Assembly: GCF_026113935.1 (NCBI RefSeq) | Contig: NZ_JAPEUL010000007.1 | Location: 806,001 to 870,000 of the forward strand | Direction of reading: 5' to 3' | From: Marinomonas rhodophyticola | GTDB taxonomy: Bacteria > Pseudomonadota > Gammaproteobacteria > Pseudomonadales > Marinomonadaceae | DNA: 64,000 nt | Shown: positions 46,923 to 57,281 of the stretch, piece after piece | How the letters are laid out: the number at the start of each line of letters is the position of its first letter | Numbering within the stretch: the first letter of the stretch is position 1 | Program-made: the position numbers and the translations under genes | Notes under the pieces: generated by a model | What the model was told of the DNA's origin: nothing | What the model saw: only the letters and a program-made list of their open reading frames with translations | Database searches by the model: none

Positions 46923-47666
46923 TTATTTTTTTACGCACAAAAAAATAGCGTTGCCTGATTGTTTGTTCCATGCAATGATTTTGTCGTGTTCATGCTCAAA
47001 AACATGAACGTCAAAATAGGGCGTTAATAATTCTTGTAACTGGTTAAAGTTCAACGCCACCATAGGATGTTCGTCAGACCAGACCTGTTTTTTTTCAGCG
47101 TTTGTTTTTTCTATGCTTAGCTTGAGCGTTTGTGTCTCCCCTTCGCCACTGTAGTGCCAAGAGGATGCAAAAGAAAACTGGCTGTCTCCCTCTACAACGC
47201 TGTGTTTTGCCGATATAGCATTATTTATCTGGTCCTTATCGACAGCGTTAAAGCAAAATACACCACCGACGTTAAGGGCTTTATGAACGCTTTCGATACA
47301 GTTTGTTAAACGTCCAATATCGCCGCTGTAATGAATTGAGTACAAAAAACAGGTAATGAAGTCATAGGGAATGGCCACGTTAAATTCACACATGTTACCT
47401 AATTCGAATTGCGCCTGAGGGCAACGTTGCTTAGCAATATCGAGCATGGGCTGATTAATGTCCAATCCGCTGCATTGATAGTTTTCTTGACTAAGATAGT
47501 GAATGTGAGGGCCAGTGCCACACGCCAAATCCAAATGCCGTTTCCCGCCGTTGCCGAAAATTTGATGAAGACGATGGGCGTTATTGCTTTGAGCGTGATA
47601 ATTAATATCGGCACACATTAAATCGTAGTAACCAGATAAGTCCGTATAGAGCGCATTGTCAGACAT
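46923..47666 (-). CDS. SAM-dependent class I methyltransferase
   Basis: A 247-residue cytoplasmic methyltransferase. Motif I is KRHLDLACGTGPHIHYLSQ near residue 43; motif II is CSGLDINQPMLDIAKQRCPQ. FDFITCFLYSIHYSG-like strands follow (seen as IPYDFITCFLYSIHYSGDIG), then the LNVGGVFCFNAVDK region. It resembles small-molecule methyltransferases of the Methyltransf_25 type. The substrate is unknown. Stands alone between cpxA and the purine permease. Intact. Confidence 0.87.
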   Translation of the reverse strand: MSDNALYTDLSGYYDLMCADINYHAQSNNAHRLHQIFGNGGKRHLDLACGTGPHIHYLSQENYQCSGLDINQPMLDIAKQRCPQAQFELGNMCEFNVAIPYDFITCFLYSIHYSGDIGRLTNCIESVHKALNVGGVFCFNAVDKDQINNAISAKHSVVEGDSQFSFASSWHYSGEGETQTLKLSIEKTNAEKKQVWSDEHPMVALNFNQLQELLTPYFDVHVFEHEHDKIIAWNKQSGNAIFLCVKK

Positions 47667-47814
47667 GTTTGCTTCGCTTGGCGGGTAAAAAAAGATGGCG
47701 AATCATATAGTAGATACAGTTATACGACTACTGTATTCAGTCGTGCTTTATTGAAAATAGAGGGTAACTGGAGTTTTGCTTCTTAGAGGAGGGTAAAAAA
47801 GGGGAGAGTAAAAA

Positions 47815-47845
47815 AACAGAAGTAAAGTGAGACTTTACTTCTGTT
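47815..47845 (-). terminator. Terminator after the purine permease
   Basis: Perfect 14-base stem AACAGAAGTAAAGT/ACTTTACTTCTGTT with a three-base loop and a T-run on the minus strand, 20 bases after the permease stop. Confidence 0.9.
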
Positions 47846-47865
47846 TGTTGGTTTTTCCGCTCTTG

Positions 47866-49158
47866 TTAAACGAAAATAAAGAATTTGGCAATAAACAAGG
47901 CTGCTAAAATATAGACAGCAAGACTGACTTTTTTACCTTGACCAGACAATAGTTTGATAACAGCGTAGCTGATAAAAGACAACGCGATGCCATCTGCTAT
48001 GGAGTAGGTAAGCGGCATAGTGAATGCTGCAATGAGTACCGGTGCGGCTTCGGTAATATCGTCCCAATCCACATGAGCGAGACTGCTTGTCATCAAAACC
48101 GCCACGTACATAAGTGCACCAGCTGTTGCATACGCAGGAATGGAGCCAGCTAACGGTGCAAAGAAAAGGCTTAATAAAAATAACAAGGCTACTACGACAG
48201 CTGTTAATCCTGTGCGTCCGCCTGCAGCAACGCCAGAGGCACTTTCGATATAGCTGGTGGTTGATGAAGTACCCAAGGCTGCACCAACAACAGTGGCACT
48301 TGAATCAGCAAGCAGCGCTTTTTTCAAACGTGGTAAGTTACCGTCTTTGTCTAATAACTTACCACGTTGACCCACACCAATCAGTGTTCCAGATGTATCG
48401 AATAGATCCACAAAGAAAAAGGCAAAAATCACGCTTAGCATACTGATTTGGAAGGCACCTTCAATGTCCATGGCAAGAAAGGTCGGTGCAATGGACGGTG
48501 GTGCAGACACCAAACCACCAAATTCATTTTGACCGAATAGCATAGAGAGAACAGTGACCAGTAGTATGCCAATCATAACGGCACCGGTGACGTTTAGATA
48601 AGACAAGGCACAGATCACGAAGAAACCAAGCAAGCCATAGATGGCTGAAGGTGATGATAGGTCTCCTAAGGACACCATTGTCGCTGGATTTTTAACAATG
48701 ATGCCCGAGTTTTGTAGCGCGATCATGGCAAGGAAAAGACCAATGCCCGCCGCAATCCCTAGCTTTAAAGATGACGGGATGGCGTTAATAACCCATTCGC
48801 GGATGCGAAAGATACTGATAAAGATGAATAGAATACCAGATAAAAACACCGCCCCTAGAGCTTGTTCCCAGGAATAGCCCATGCCTAGGACAACACCGTA
48901 GGTGAAAAAAGCGTTTAAGCCCATACCAGGCGCTAGTGCGATTGGGTAATTGGCATAAAGGCCCATTATCAAGCAGCCAATCGCGGCGGCAAGACAGGTG
49001 GCAACAAATACCGCGCCTTGATCCATGCCAGCTTGTGCCAGTATTGAAGGGTTAACAAAGATGATATAAGCCATGGTCAGGAAGGTGGTGATACCACCAA
49101 CGACTTCATTACGTACCGACGTGTTATGAGCTTTAAGTTGAAAATAACGTTCGAGCAT
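47866..49158 (-). CDS. AzgA-type adenine/guanine/hypoxanthine permease
   Basis: NCS2-like nucleobase:proton symporter of 430 residues with about 12-14 membrane helices. AzgA-family phrases are seen: VVGGITTFLTMAYIIFVNPS, YPIALAPGMGLNAFFTYGVV, FVDLFDTSGTLIGVG and SSTTSYIESASGVAAGGRTG. I start at 49158 (MLERYFQLKAHNTSVRNE), with aaaagg upstream; in-frame codons further upstream add a non-conserved stretch. It imports purine bases for salvage, which fits the nucleoside hydrolase elsewhere in the window only loosely. No riboswitch was recognised upstream. Confidence 0.92.
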   Translation of the reverse strand: MLERYFQLKAHNTSVRNEVVGGITTFLTMAYIIFVNPSILAQAGMDQGAVFVATCLAAAIGCLIMGLYANYPIALAPGMGLNAFFTYGVVLGMGYSWEQALGAVFLSGILFIFISIFRIREWVINAIPSSLKLGIAAGIGLFLAMIALQNSGIIVKNPATMVSLGDLSSPSAIYGLLGFFVICALSYLNVTGAVMIGILLVTVLSMLFGQNEFGGLVSAPPSIAPTFLAMDIEGAFQISMLSVIFAFFFVDLFDTSGTLIGVGQRGKLLDKDGNLPRLKKALLADSSATVVGAALGTSSTTSYIESASGVAAGGRTGLTAVVVALLFLLSLFFAPLAGSIPAYATAGALMYVAVLMTSSLAHVDWDDITEAAPVLIAAFTMPLTYSIADGIALSFISYAVIKLLSGQGKKVSLAVYILAALFIAKFFIFV

Positions 49159-49349
49159 AGGGGAGCCTTTTGCTAGTGGGCCGACGATATTCATTTTATT
49201 GTGAGTCCACATGCTAGAATGAAAGCTCACAATACAATGCGCCGAGTAAGTTTTGTCACTGATCATTTGGTCAGTTAACTATTTCGGCGCCAAGTATAAA
49301 AAATTCGTGGTGATTTGGGGAGAAAAATTGCAATAAATAATCGTTTTCT

Positions 49350-50210
49350 TTAAAGCTTGGTGACTTGATAACCGTTAGCTTTGAGTTTTTCTAATAAACT
49401 GTCAGGGCCAGCAAGGTGCATAGCGCCTACCATGATAAATTCAACACCAGAGTTTTCTAACATCTGCTCAATTTGGGGGAGCCAAAGATTGTTACGATTA
49501 ACCAATAGCGACTGATAGACTTCTGGATAATCTTTTTTGAAATCTTTTAATTCTATGTCTGCCATGGCCTCCATATCACCGCTGCGCCAGCTTTGTCTTA
49601 GCTTTTCCATGTTGTTCGGCATGTCTTTTATGTCTGTTAGGGCATAATTGATAACATCGTCACTGTCTTTTGTATTAACATCACTGAGTATCTCAACCTG
49701 TTTTTCAGGTTCTTCAAGCCAGCCACTTGGCTTTTTATCCTGCTTCGCTTTTTCAGCGTAAAAATAATCCACGCCCTCACTGGTAAATCCTAGATGTTTG
49801 AGTTCAATCATACTGAGAGAAATCGCTAAGGCGCTGGGTTTTAAATTTTGTACAGCGGTAAAGGGAATTTGTCGAGCATCGAGGTAAATCTTTAATGACT
49901 GGTAGGTGTCAGGAGAGATGATTTTATCAATGGTGGTGCCGTCAGAATAAGAGAGTTCTTTTTTCATTTGCTGCTTAAAAGCATGATTATTAATGACGTC
50001 CATATTGGTTTCAAATACAACTTTATCTGCCGCTTGATAGGCTTTTTCGTATGCTAAGGGCAAGGGATAATCTTGCGGGGTTAATAAATGAATGGTACCG
50101 CCAATGTAGATGGTATTGGTGCCAGAGGTGACTTTCCAAACAGATGCCGCTTGTGTTTCAAAAGTCGCAGCGGCTAGCAGGGTTAAACCAAGTTTTTTAA
50201 GGCGGTTCAT
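49350..50210 (-). CDS. TraB/GumN family protein
   Basis: A 286-residue secreted or periplasmic protein. Signal peptide MNRLKKLGLTLLAAATFETQ is cut after AA. The two family motifs are WKVTSGTNTIYIGGTIHLLT near residue 25 and FIMVGAMHLAGPDSLLEKL near residue 255. The paired GTIHLL and GAMHLAG histidines, with a central Glu, suggest a metal-dependent hydrolase related to Tiki proteases. The bacterial role is not established. Divergent from the RNA methyltransferase gene. Intact and of usual length. Confidence 0.9.
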   Translation of the reverse strand: MNRLKKLGLTLLAAATFETQAASVWKVTSGTNTIYIGGTIHLLTPQDYPLPLAYEKAYQAADKVVFETNMDVINNHAFKQQMKKELSYSDGTTIDKIISPDTYQSLKIYLDARQIPFTAVQNLKPSALAISLSMIELKHLGFTSEGVDYFYAEKAKQDKKPSGWLEEPEKQVEILSDVNTKDSDDVINYALTDIKDMPNNMEKLRQSWRSGDMEAMADIELKDFKKDYPEVYQSLLVNRNNLWLPQIEQMLENSGVEFIMVGAMHLAGPDSLLEKLKANGYQVTKL

Positions 50211-50407
50211 AGTTGTCCTAAATAGGGTCGAGATGCTTTTAATTCCTTCAGTGTACTCATCTTATTGGTCAGCGGAAGGGATCGGCGGTGGATGTATTTG
50301 TTTTTTCTTATTTTTTGCTCAGCTTATAACAGTGTTCTAGCGTCTTATCAGTGCTTAAATAATGCTATTATCCTGATTCTTTTCCTTGTGAGTGATGTGA
50401 GTCTGTA

Positions 50408-50932
50408 ATGAAAAAAGAATGCATTTCTATTGGTTTAATCAACCCTAAAAGCGCATCCAACGTAGGGGCTGTGATGCGAGCTGCGGGTTGTTATCAGGCT
50501 GATCAAGTACTGTACTCTGGCCATCGTTATGACCGGGCTGTAAAAATGTCCACGGATACTAAAAAAGTCAGCGCAACCATTCCATTAATAAATATAGAGT
50601 CATTGGGAGTGGATACCTTAATTGACGCTGTGACTCCAGATACAAAGATTGTCTGTGTCGATTTGATTCAAGGAGCAACACCGTTACCTGCTTTTTCGCA
50701 TCCAGATAATGCCCTCTATATATTCGGTCCTGAAGACGGAACGATTGACCAAAAACTGGTAGATAGAGCTGATTTTGTTGTGTTCGTTCCAACAATTGGC
50801 TGTATGAATCTTGCTGCATCCGTCAATGTCTTGTTGTATGACAGATTGGCAAAATCCGCCCGTGCTTTAGCAGGCGATGACCTCATTTATCAGAGTAAAG
50901 ATGTAAATAATAACGTTAAAGTGCGTGTTTGA
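50408..50932 (+). CDS. TrmH/SpoU-family RNA 2'-O-methyltransferase
   Basis: A 174-residue SPOUT-class enzyme. Motif 1 is IGLINPKSASNVGAVMRAAG at residue 8, motif 2 is ALYIFGPEDGTIDQKLVDRA, and motif 3 is TIGCMNLAASVNVLLYDRL, which together form the trefoil-knot SAM site. It lacks the N-terminal extension of TrmH and RlmB and is nearest in size to TrmL, though the NPKSASNVG form differs from TrmL. The target RNA is unknown. Preceded by a promoter-like AT-rich region shared with the divergent TraB gene. Intact. Confidence 0.88.
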   Translation: MKKECISIGLINPKSASNVGAVMRAAGCYQADQVLYSGHRYDRAVKMSTDTKKVSATIPLINIESLGVDTLIDAVTPDTKIVCVDLIQGATPLPAFSHPDNALYIFGPEDGTIDQKLVDRADFVVFVPTIGCMNLAASVNVLLYDRLAKSARALAGDDLIYQSKDVNNNVKVRV

Positions 50933-51158
50933 GTTGTTGTGTAAGGCTTCCTTCCTTTTTATCTATTACTTTTCATATAGTTAACGGAATTTTGACTGTG
51001 ATATTTCGAGATCAATGTAAGAATGGCTCTAAGCCTGATGGTCATTAAGGAAGGGGGACTAGTATTGGCATTGTGTTAGTTTTCCGTTTTTTGTATCCCC
51101 CCTTTTTCCTTTTAGCCACTTCGGAGTTTGTTTGATGAGATAAAAGGAAGACATTCCA

Positions 51159-51916
51159 ATGAAACCGCTTCTGCTATCGATATTGACCGGTTTGGCTTGT
51201 TCAGTTTCATCGCTTCATGCGGTCGAGCCTGAGCAGTTAGAAGTACCTTTAGAGCCACTAAGTGCCGAGGTTGAGCTTGGTGTGATTGCGACAACAGGAA
51301 ATACGGAGAGATCTCAGCCTTAAAAGGGAAGGCCGTTATTAAACAAGATTTTAGAGAGTGGAAAAATAAATACCAGTTAGACGCTTTGTACAAGCGCAAC
51401 ACTTACGAGGGAAAGGATGAGGCGACGGCTCAAAGGGTTTTTTTGTCGGCGCAAAGTGATTATAAACTAAGCCCTGAGAACTCGTCTGTCTTTGTTTTTG
51501 GGTCTTACACTGACGATCGTTTTAGTGGCTATGAATACCAGAATACCATTGCGGTTGGTTATTCAAAAAGGTTGTTCGCTAATCAAGATTCATTCTTAGA
51601 CTACAACATAGGCCCTGGTTATTCCTTTAATCGAACAGACGAAGGGGCGTTGGATGATACCGTCATTGTGCATTTGCAAGTAGAGTACGAATACAACTTT
51701 AGTCCAGAGGTGAAATTCACTCAAACATTGGGCAGTGATGTCGCGTTAGAGAGTAATAAAAATACCATTTCAAAATCAGAATCGGCCATTACGTCAAAAT
51801 TAAGAGACAATCTGAGTATGAAGGCCTCGTATAATATGACCCACAACAGTGAAGCGTTGGATTTGAAGGCAAAAACAGACACGACGACTAGCATTACCAT
51901 GATCTATTCATTTTAA
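51159..51916 (+). CDS. DUF481 (YdiY-like) outer-membrane protein (one apparent frameshift)
   Basis: About 251 residues. Signal peptide MKPLLLSILTGLACSVSSLH is cut after AVA-like HAVEP. DUF481 barrel repeats follow: VELGVIATTGNTE at residue 40, then LKGKAVIKQDFREWKNKYQL, YKRNTYEGKDEA and the end TTTSITMIYSF. The frame is broken at 51308-51315, which reads GAG[AT]CTC; removing the two bases gives GNTESSALKGK, matching the usual GNT-x3-4-SL-xGK turn. The ribosome binding site aaaaggaag precedes the ATG at 51159. Relatives are salt- or osmo-induced barrels of unknown function. Confidence 0.85.
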
Positions 51917-51988
51917 TAGAACGGATTGTTTTTATGCCTTTAAGCTGTCATGTTTGACACTTTTGTTATGTATTGAGCATGTATTCTT

Positions 51989-53016
51989 ATGCGTTATCAA
52001 GGGATAAAAGTTACGTTAATTACGGGGTTTTTAGGGGCGGGTAAAACGACCTTAATTCGGCAGCTGTTAACACAAGCGCCTCCTCATGAACGTTGGGCTG
52101 TGCTGGTGAACGAGTTTGGTGATATTGGCCTTGATGGCGCCTTCTATGCAGATCTAGGTGTGGCGATTCGTGAGGTGCCGGTGGGTGTGTTTGCTGTACC
52201 ACGTCGGCTGCATTCCAGTTGGGTTTGAATCAATTAATTCGTCAACATAACCCTGATCGCATTTTTATAGAGCCTTCGGGCCTTGGTCACCCGCAACAAA
52301 TCATTGCTAAATTACGCAGTGATTCATATCAAGACGTTTTGCTATTCACGGGGGCATTTTGTGTGCTGGATGCTCGACATTTAAAAGACGAACGTTATAC
52401 AAAACACGACATTTTTCATGACCAGATCGAGTCAGCTGATGGTATTGTTTTTAGTCATGTGGATCGTTATCAGCAAGAAGATATACAGCGTTTAAAAGCT
52501 CGTTTTGGGCCGATTTCACTGACATCAAAGCCGGCTCTTTACCTGTCTGATCCTATGCATCTTGATCTTGATGCCTTGGATATAGGTTTGGCTGATTTAT
52601 CGCATCCAGACTCTATATCGGTTGCTCATAATATCTCTAATTCAGCGTCTGCACAAAAACACCAACATGAACACGAGCATGAACAAGGATCCGGTGAAAA
52701 TCGTTATTGGTATTATCAAAAAAAGCAGGATTCGATGCAGGTCTTGGGTTGGAAGTGGCCGAAAGAAGAACGGTTTGACAAAGAAGAGGTGATGAAAAGT
52801 ATCAAATCAATGGCCAATTTGCAGGGCGTTTATCGAATCAAAGGCGTATTTGTCATGCACTTGGGAGACGCGCTTTTTGTCAATGTATCGCGGGGGGAGA
52901 TCACCTTATCGGCATCCCCTTGGTGCGAATCAAGCCGTTTGGAAATCATAGGTAGCGAAGAAGGGACATGGCCATTTTTTTGTAAGGAGACGCTGTCAAT
53001 TGCGAGTCATTCTTAG
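51989..53016 (+). CDS. CobW/YjiA-family metal chaperone GTPase (one apparent frameshift)
   Basis: G3E-family GTPase of 342 residues after repair. Walker A ITGFLGAGKTTLIRQLL is at residue 11, followed by LVNEFGDIGLDG. The family CxCC metal-binding motif is present only after repair: EVP(G)GCVCCTTSAAFQ, where one G is missing from CCGGG at 52179-52182. The rest has FIEPSGLGHPQQI, the histidine-rich linker HQHEHEHEQGSGE (a metal site) and the C-terminal CobW_C domain (VYRIKGVFVMHLGDALFVNV). It probably delivers zinc or cobalt to a target protein. No Zur box was noticed. Confidence 0.88.
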
Positions 53017-53157
53017 TGTCAGGGAATTTATGCACTCGTAGAGAGTATTTTTAAAATCGGTTGCTTGATGGTCTAGTTTCACTGGAAAAAATCACATCTT
53101 GGTCTATTTTGTCATTAACTTTGGCATCTTTTGTTATTGAGAGAAAGCCTCTGATAG

Positions 53158-53185
53158 AGGAACCTTTCTGATATTAAAGGTTCCT
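53158..53185. terminator. Hairpin between cobW-like and acyl-CoA dehydrogenase genes
   Basis: Ten-base perfect stem AGGAACCTTT/AAAGGTTCCT with an eight-base loop. There is no T-run, so it may act in the 5' leader of the dehydrogenase gene, 40 bases ahead of its start, rather than as a terminator. Confidence 0.5.
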
Positions 53186-53225
53186 ATGAAACATATGGAA
53201 TAAAAACAATAAGAGGTCACAAGTC

Positions 53226-55033
53226 ATGCCAGAATATAAAGCGCCCTTGCGCGACATCAAGTTCGTAACGGAAGAAGTACTCGATCTTCATGGACACTAC
53301 GCTAAGTTGCCAGGTGCCGAAGAAGCCACACCAGACATGGTAGCGGCTATTCTAGAAGAAGGCGCCAAATTTGCTGAGCGTGTCCTCTCTCCTCTAAACC
53401 GTATTGGCGACCAACAGGGTTGTCAGTTCAAAGATGGCGTGGTCACAACGCCAGATGGTTTCAAAGAAGCTTATAAGCAATATGTGGAGGGTGGCTGGCC
53501 ATCCTTATCGCATCCTGAAGACATGGGTGGACAAGGTTTACCCGATTCATTGGGTATGTTGGTTACTGAAATGATTGCCACGTCTAACTGGTCATGGGGA
53601 ATGTACCCAGGCTTAAGTCATGGTGCCATGAACACCATTGAATTACATGGAACGGATGAGCAAAAGCAAACCTATTTGACCAAGTTGGTGTCCGGTGAGT
53701 GGACGGGGACCATGTGTCTCACCGAGTCTCCATTGTGGTACCGACCTAGGTATGTTGAAAACGAAGGCTGAGCCGCAGGCGGATGGCAGTTACGCCGTGA
53801 CTGGGACGAAGATCTTTATCTCTGCAGGCGAACACGATATGGCGGATAACATTGTTCACATCGTATTGGCTCGTTTGCCAGATGCACCTGCGGGTACCAA
53901 AGGTATCTCATTGTTTATTGTGCCTAAGCACAACGTTAATAGCGGTGGCGAAATCGCTGACCGAAATCAAGTTTCTTGCGGGTCCATTGAGCACAAAATG
54001 GGCATTCATGGTAATGCGACTTGTGTGATGAATTTTGATGGCGCGAAAGGTTTTCTTATTGGAGAGCCAAACCGTGGTTTAAACTGCATGTTTACTTTTA
54101 TGAACGCTGCTCGTTTGGGGACCGCATTGCAAGGTTTAGCGCACGCTGAATGGGCATTACAAAATTCTGTGGCGTATGCAAAAGACCGTTTGCAGATGCG
54201 TGCCTTATCTGGGCCTAAAGCACCTGACAAAGCCGCTGACCCTATTATAGTGCATCCAGATGTTCGCCGTATGTTATTGACTCAAAAAGCGTTTGCTGAA
54301 GGTGGACGAGTCTCTAATTCATTATTGTTCTATGCTGGTTGATACCATGAAGCGAGGTACCGCAGAAGAAAAAGCAGAAGCAGATGAATTAATGTCGTTG
54401 CTGACTCCGATTGCTAAAGCTTTTTTAACAGAGACAGGTTTTGAAGCGGCAAACCAAGGGTTACAAGTGTTTGGTGGTCATGGTTTTATCGCAGAGTGGG
54501 GGATGGAGCAAAACGTACGAGATTGCCGTATTTCTATGTTGTATGAGGGTACAACGGGCATTCAGGCGCTGGATTTACTAGGACGAAAAGTATTGATGAC
54601 CCAAGGCGCCACATTACGACGCTTTACCAAAATCATTCATAAGTTCTGTAAAGAGCACAAGGGTGATAAGCGCCTTAAATCTTATATCACCGTTCTCGAT
54701 AAATTGAATGGTGAGTGGGGCGATGTGACGATGAAAATTGGTATGAAAGCGATGCGCAATAAAGATGAAGTCGGTGCGGCGTCGGTGGATTACTTGATGT
54801 TCTCAGGCTATGTTGTTTTAGCGTACTTCTGGGCGCGTATGGCCGTCACGGCGCAAGCCAAATTAGATGCAGGCACAGATGAAGTGGGCTTCTATACCGC
54901 CAAATTACAGACAGCTACCTTTTATTATGAGCGTTTGTTGCCACGTACGCATGCCCATGTTGAGGCGATGTTGTCAGGCGCTGATAACTTATTGGCAATG
55001 GACGAAGAAAACTTCGTTTTCTTAAATGCATAA
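53226..55033 (+). CDS. Acyl-CoA dehydrogenase with C-terminal extension (DmdC/FadE-like, two apparent frameshifts)
   Basis: FAD-dependent enzyme of about 601 residues. It resembles the long acyl-CoA dehydrogenases that include 3-methylmercaptopropionyl-CoA dehydrogenase (DmdC). It opens [20 protein letters not shown]. The middle has [12 protein letters not shown] and [14 protein letters not shown]; the C-terminal part has [20 protein letters not shown] and [19 protein letters not shown]. Two breaks, GAG[T]CTC at 53724-53730 and GAG[T]CTC at 54308-54314, are cured by removing one base each, the second giving [15 protein letters not shown]. With fadD, etfBA and fadBA nearby it probably serves beta-oxidation; a DMSP role is only a possibility. 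Confidence 0.9.
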
Positions 55034-55050
55034 TATGTAGCAAATTACGC

Positions 55051-55090
55051 CTCGCTCAGCTTTGCTTCAGTAGGAAGTTGGCTGAGCGAG
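55051..55090 (+). terminator. Terminator-like hairpin after the acyl-CoA dehydrogenase
   Basis: Ten-base stem CTCGCTCAGC/GCTGAGCGAG with a 20-base loop and a T-rich stretch (aatattttt) shortly after, 18 bases beyond the stop. Confidence 0.7.
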
Positions 55091-55126
55091 ACTCAATATT
55101 TTTGACGGGTTGAAAAGGGGAATATG

Positions 55127-55441
55127 ATGAGCGAAGCAAAAGCAGTATTTGAATCTATGTTAGGTCGATTTGATGCCGATGAAGCCGATGACATGGAGGC
55201 GACATTTCAATTTGACTTAGACGATGCGGACAGCTATCACTTAACTATCGCGGATGGCGAATGTGAAATGGGAGAAGGGGAACATGATGATCCTACGGTG
55301 ACTCTAAGTATGGATTTAGATACCCTAAAAGCTGTCATGAGTGGTGAACTAGACGGTATGGCGGCTTTTATGCAAGGTAAAATTAGAGCCGATGGTGACA
55401 TTATGTTAGCAACCAAGTTGACGCAAATCTTTCCTATTTAG
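55127..55441 (+). CDS. SCP2 sterol-binding domain protein
   Basis: A 104-residue single SCP2 domain. The phrases FQFDLDDADSYHLTIADGEC, DPTVTLSMDLDTLKAVMSGE and AAFMQGKIRADGDIMLATKL are diagnostic. SCP2 domains bind acyl-CoAs or lipids in a hydrophobic tunnel. The protein may carry substrate for the neighbouring dehydrogenase or ligase, an inference from position. Two ATGs are adjacent; the second (55127) sits better behind aagggg. Intact, with its own terminator. Confidence 0.9.
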   Translation: MSEAKAVFESMLGRFDADEADDMEATFQFDLDDADSYHLTIADGECEMGEGEHDDPTVTLSMDLDTLKAVMSGELDGMAAFMQGKIRADGDIMLATKLTQIFPI

Positions 55442-55469
55442 GTTTGATTGGATGCGCTTGAATGCTCTG

Positions 55470-55503
55470 AAGCTCAACGGCAGTTTGCACAGTTGAGCTT
55501 TTG
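55470..55503 (+). terminator. Terminator after the SCP2 gene
   Basis: Nine-base stem AAGCTCAAC/GTTGAGCTT with a 13-base loop and a T-rich end. Confidence 0.75.
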
Positions 55504-55549
55504 CGTTTACTTATTCTCCTAAATAAAAAAAACAAATGGAGCGTTTATT

Positions 55550-57249
55550 ATGTCAATGGATACTACTCGTCATAGCACGGCCGATGTTGGAAAAGTACAC
55601 TGGAAGTTACTTGCCAACGTCGCTTAATCCTAATGGCTATCAGTCGTTAACGGATGTCCTTGCTGCGGCTGTCAGCAAATATGCTGACCTACCTGCTTTT
55701 ACGAGCGTTGGTAGAACATTAACGTATCGTGAGTTGAATGAAAAATCCGATCAGTTTGCCGCATATCTTCAACACGAAACGGATTTGATGCCTGGGGATC
55801 GCATTGCGATTCAATTGCCTAACGTAATTCAATATCCAGTCGTTCTTTTTGGAGCGATGAAAGCAGGGCTGATCGTGGTGAATACGAACCCTTTGTATAC
55901 TCCAAAGGAGCTTGAACACCAATTTAATGATTCTGGCGTTAAAGCCTTGGTCGTGTTTGCAAACATGGCACATAACGTCGAAAAAATCTTAGCCAAAACC
56001 TCGATCAAACATGTCATTATTACTGAAATTGCTGATTTTCACTCGCCGTTAAAACGTTTGTTGGTCAACTCAGTTGTTAAATATGTTAAAAAAATGGTGC
56101 CAGCGTACCATCTTCCTAATGCGCTTGCGTTAAATGACGTACTGGCAAAAGGTAAAGATAAGCAGGTTGCTAAAGTCGCTTGTAAACCAGAGCAAATTGC
56201 GGTGTTGCAATATACTGGAGGGACGACAGGCGTTGCTAAGGGCGCCATGCTGACGCATGCTAATTTGATCGCTAATATGAACCAATTAAGCTCGCGTTTA
56301 AGTTCGATTGTTGAGCCTAAAGTTGAGGCTCTATATTGCACCGCTTCCGCTGTACCATATCTATGCCTTCTTAATCCATGGTTTGACATTGTTAGAAAAT
56401 GGAGCGCACAGCGTATTAATCCCAAATCCACGAGACTTGCCCGGTTTTATTAAAGAACTAAAAAAATGGCCATTTACAGGCTTTGTTGGTTTAAATACTT
56501 TGTTTGTCGGGCTTTGTAATAAAGCCGATTTTCGTGCGTTGGATTTTTCACACTTAAAACTTACCTGTTCAGGCGGTATGCCGCTCACCCATGCGGCAGC
56601 CGATGAATGGCAAAAAGTGACTGGATGCAAAGTGGTAGAAGGGTATGGTTTAACAGAAACCTCTCCTGTTGTGTCTTTTAATCCTATTGGTAAAGAACGT
56701 ATTGGTACGATTGGTGTGCCAGTGGCTGAAACAGAAATCAAAATTCAAGATCAAAACGGTGAAGCATTACCGCAAGGAGAAGCGGGCATGCTGTGCGTGC
56801 GTGGTCCACAGGTGATGAAAGGCTATTGGAATCGCGAAGAAGCGACGCGCGATGTCATGACTGAGGATGGCTTTTTAATTACAGGTGACATTGCGGTGCA
56901 GCATCCAGATGGCTATTTGCAAATTGTGGATCGAGCTAAAGATATGATCATTGTCTCAGGTTTCAATGTGTACCCAACAGAAGTAGAAGATTGCCTTTCT
57001 TCTCACCCATCCATTCTTGAGTCGGCAGCGATTGGCGTGCCAGACGATAAAACGGGTGAAGCGGTTAAAGCTTTTGTGGTGTTAAGAGCCAATGTTGATT
57101 CATTGGACGAAAAAGCACTACGGGCATACTGTAAAGAGAACTTAGCTGCTTACAAAGTGCCTAAGTTTGTTGAAGTGCGTAAAGAGTTACCTAAGACGAA
57201 CGTTGGGAAAGTGTTGCGTCGTGCCTTGCGTGAAGAAAAGCAAGTCTAA
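55550..57249 (+). CDS. fadD: Long-chain fatty acid--CoA ligase (two apparent frameshifts)
   Basis: Activates fatty acids to acyl-CoA with ATP. After repair it has about 565 residues (E. coli FadD 561). Core motifs: LPNVIQYPVVLFGAMKAGLI, NTNPLYTPKELEHQFNDSG, the P-loop YTGGTTGVAKGAML, GYGLTETSPVVSFNP, TGDIAVQHPDGYLQIVDRAK and the Lys of KTNVGKVLRRALRE. One break is GAG[G]CTC at 56325-56331, repaired to VEPKVELYIAPLPLYHIYAF. The other lies near 55580-55590, between MSMDTTRHSTAD and LEKYTGSYLPTSLN. The start at 55550 follows atggag. First gene of a run with DUF2889 and an enoyl-CoA hydratase. Confidence 0.92.
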
Positions 57250-57281
57250 GGCTTGCTCAAATACAGGTCAGGAGGGCAATA

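Noticed and set aside
53226-55033. Definite assignment of the acyl-CoA dehydrogenase as DmdC of DMSP demethylation
   Set aside because: The family resemblance fits, but no dmdA, dmdB or dmdD partner is present and the neighbours indicate general beta-oxidation.
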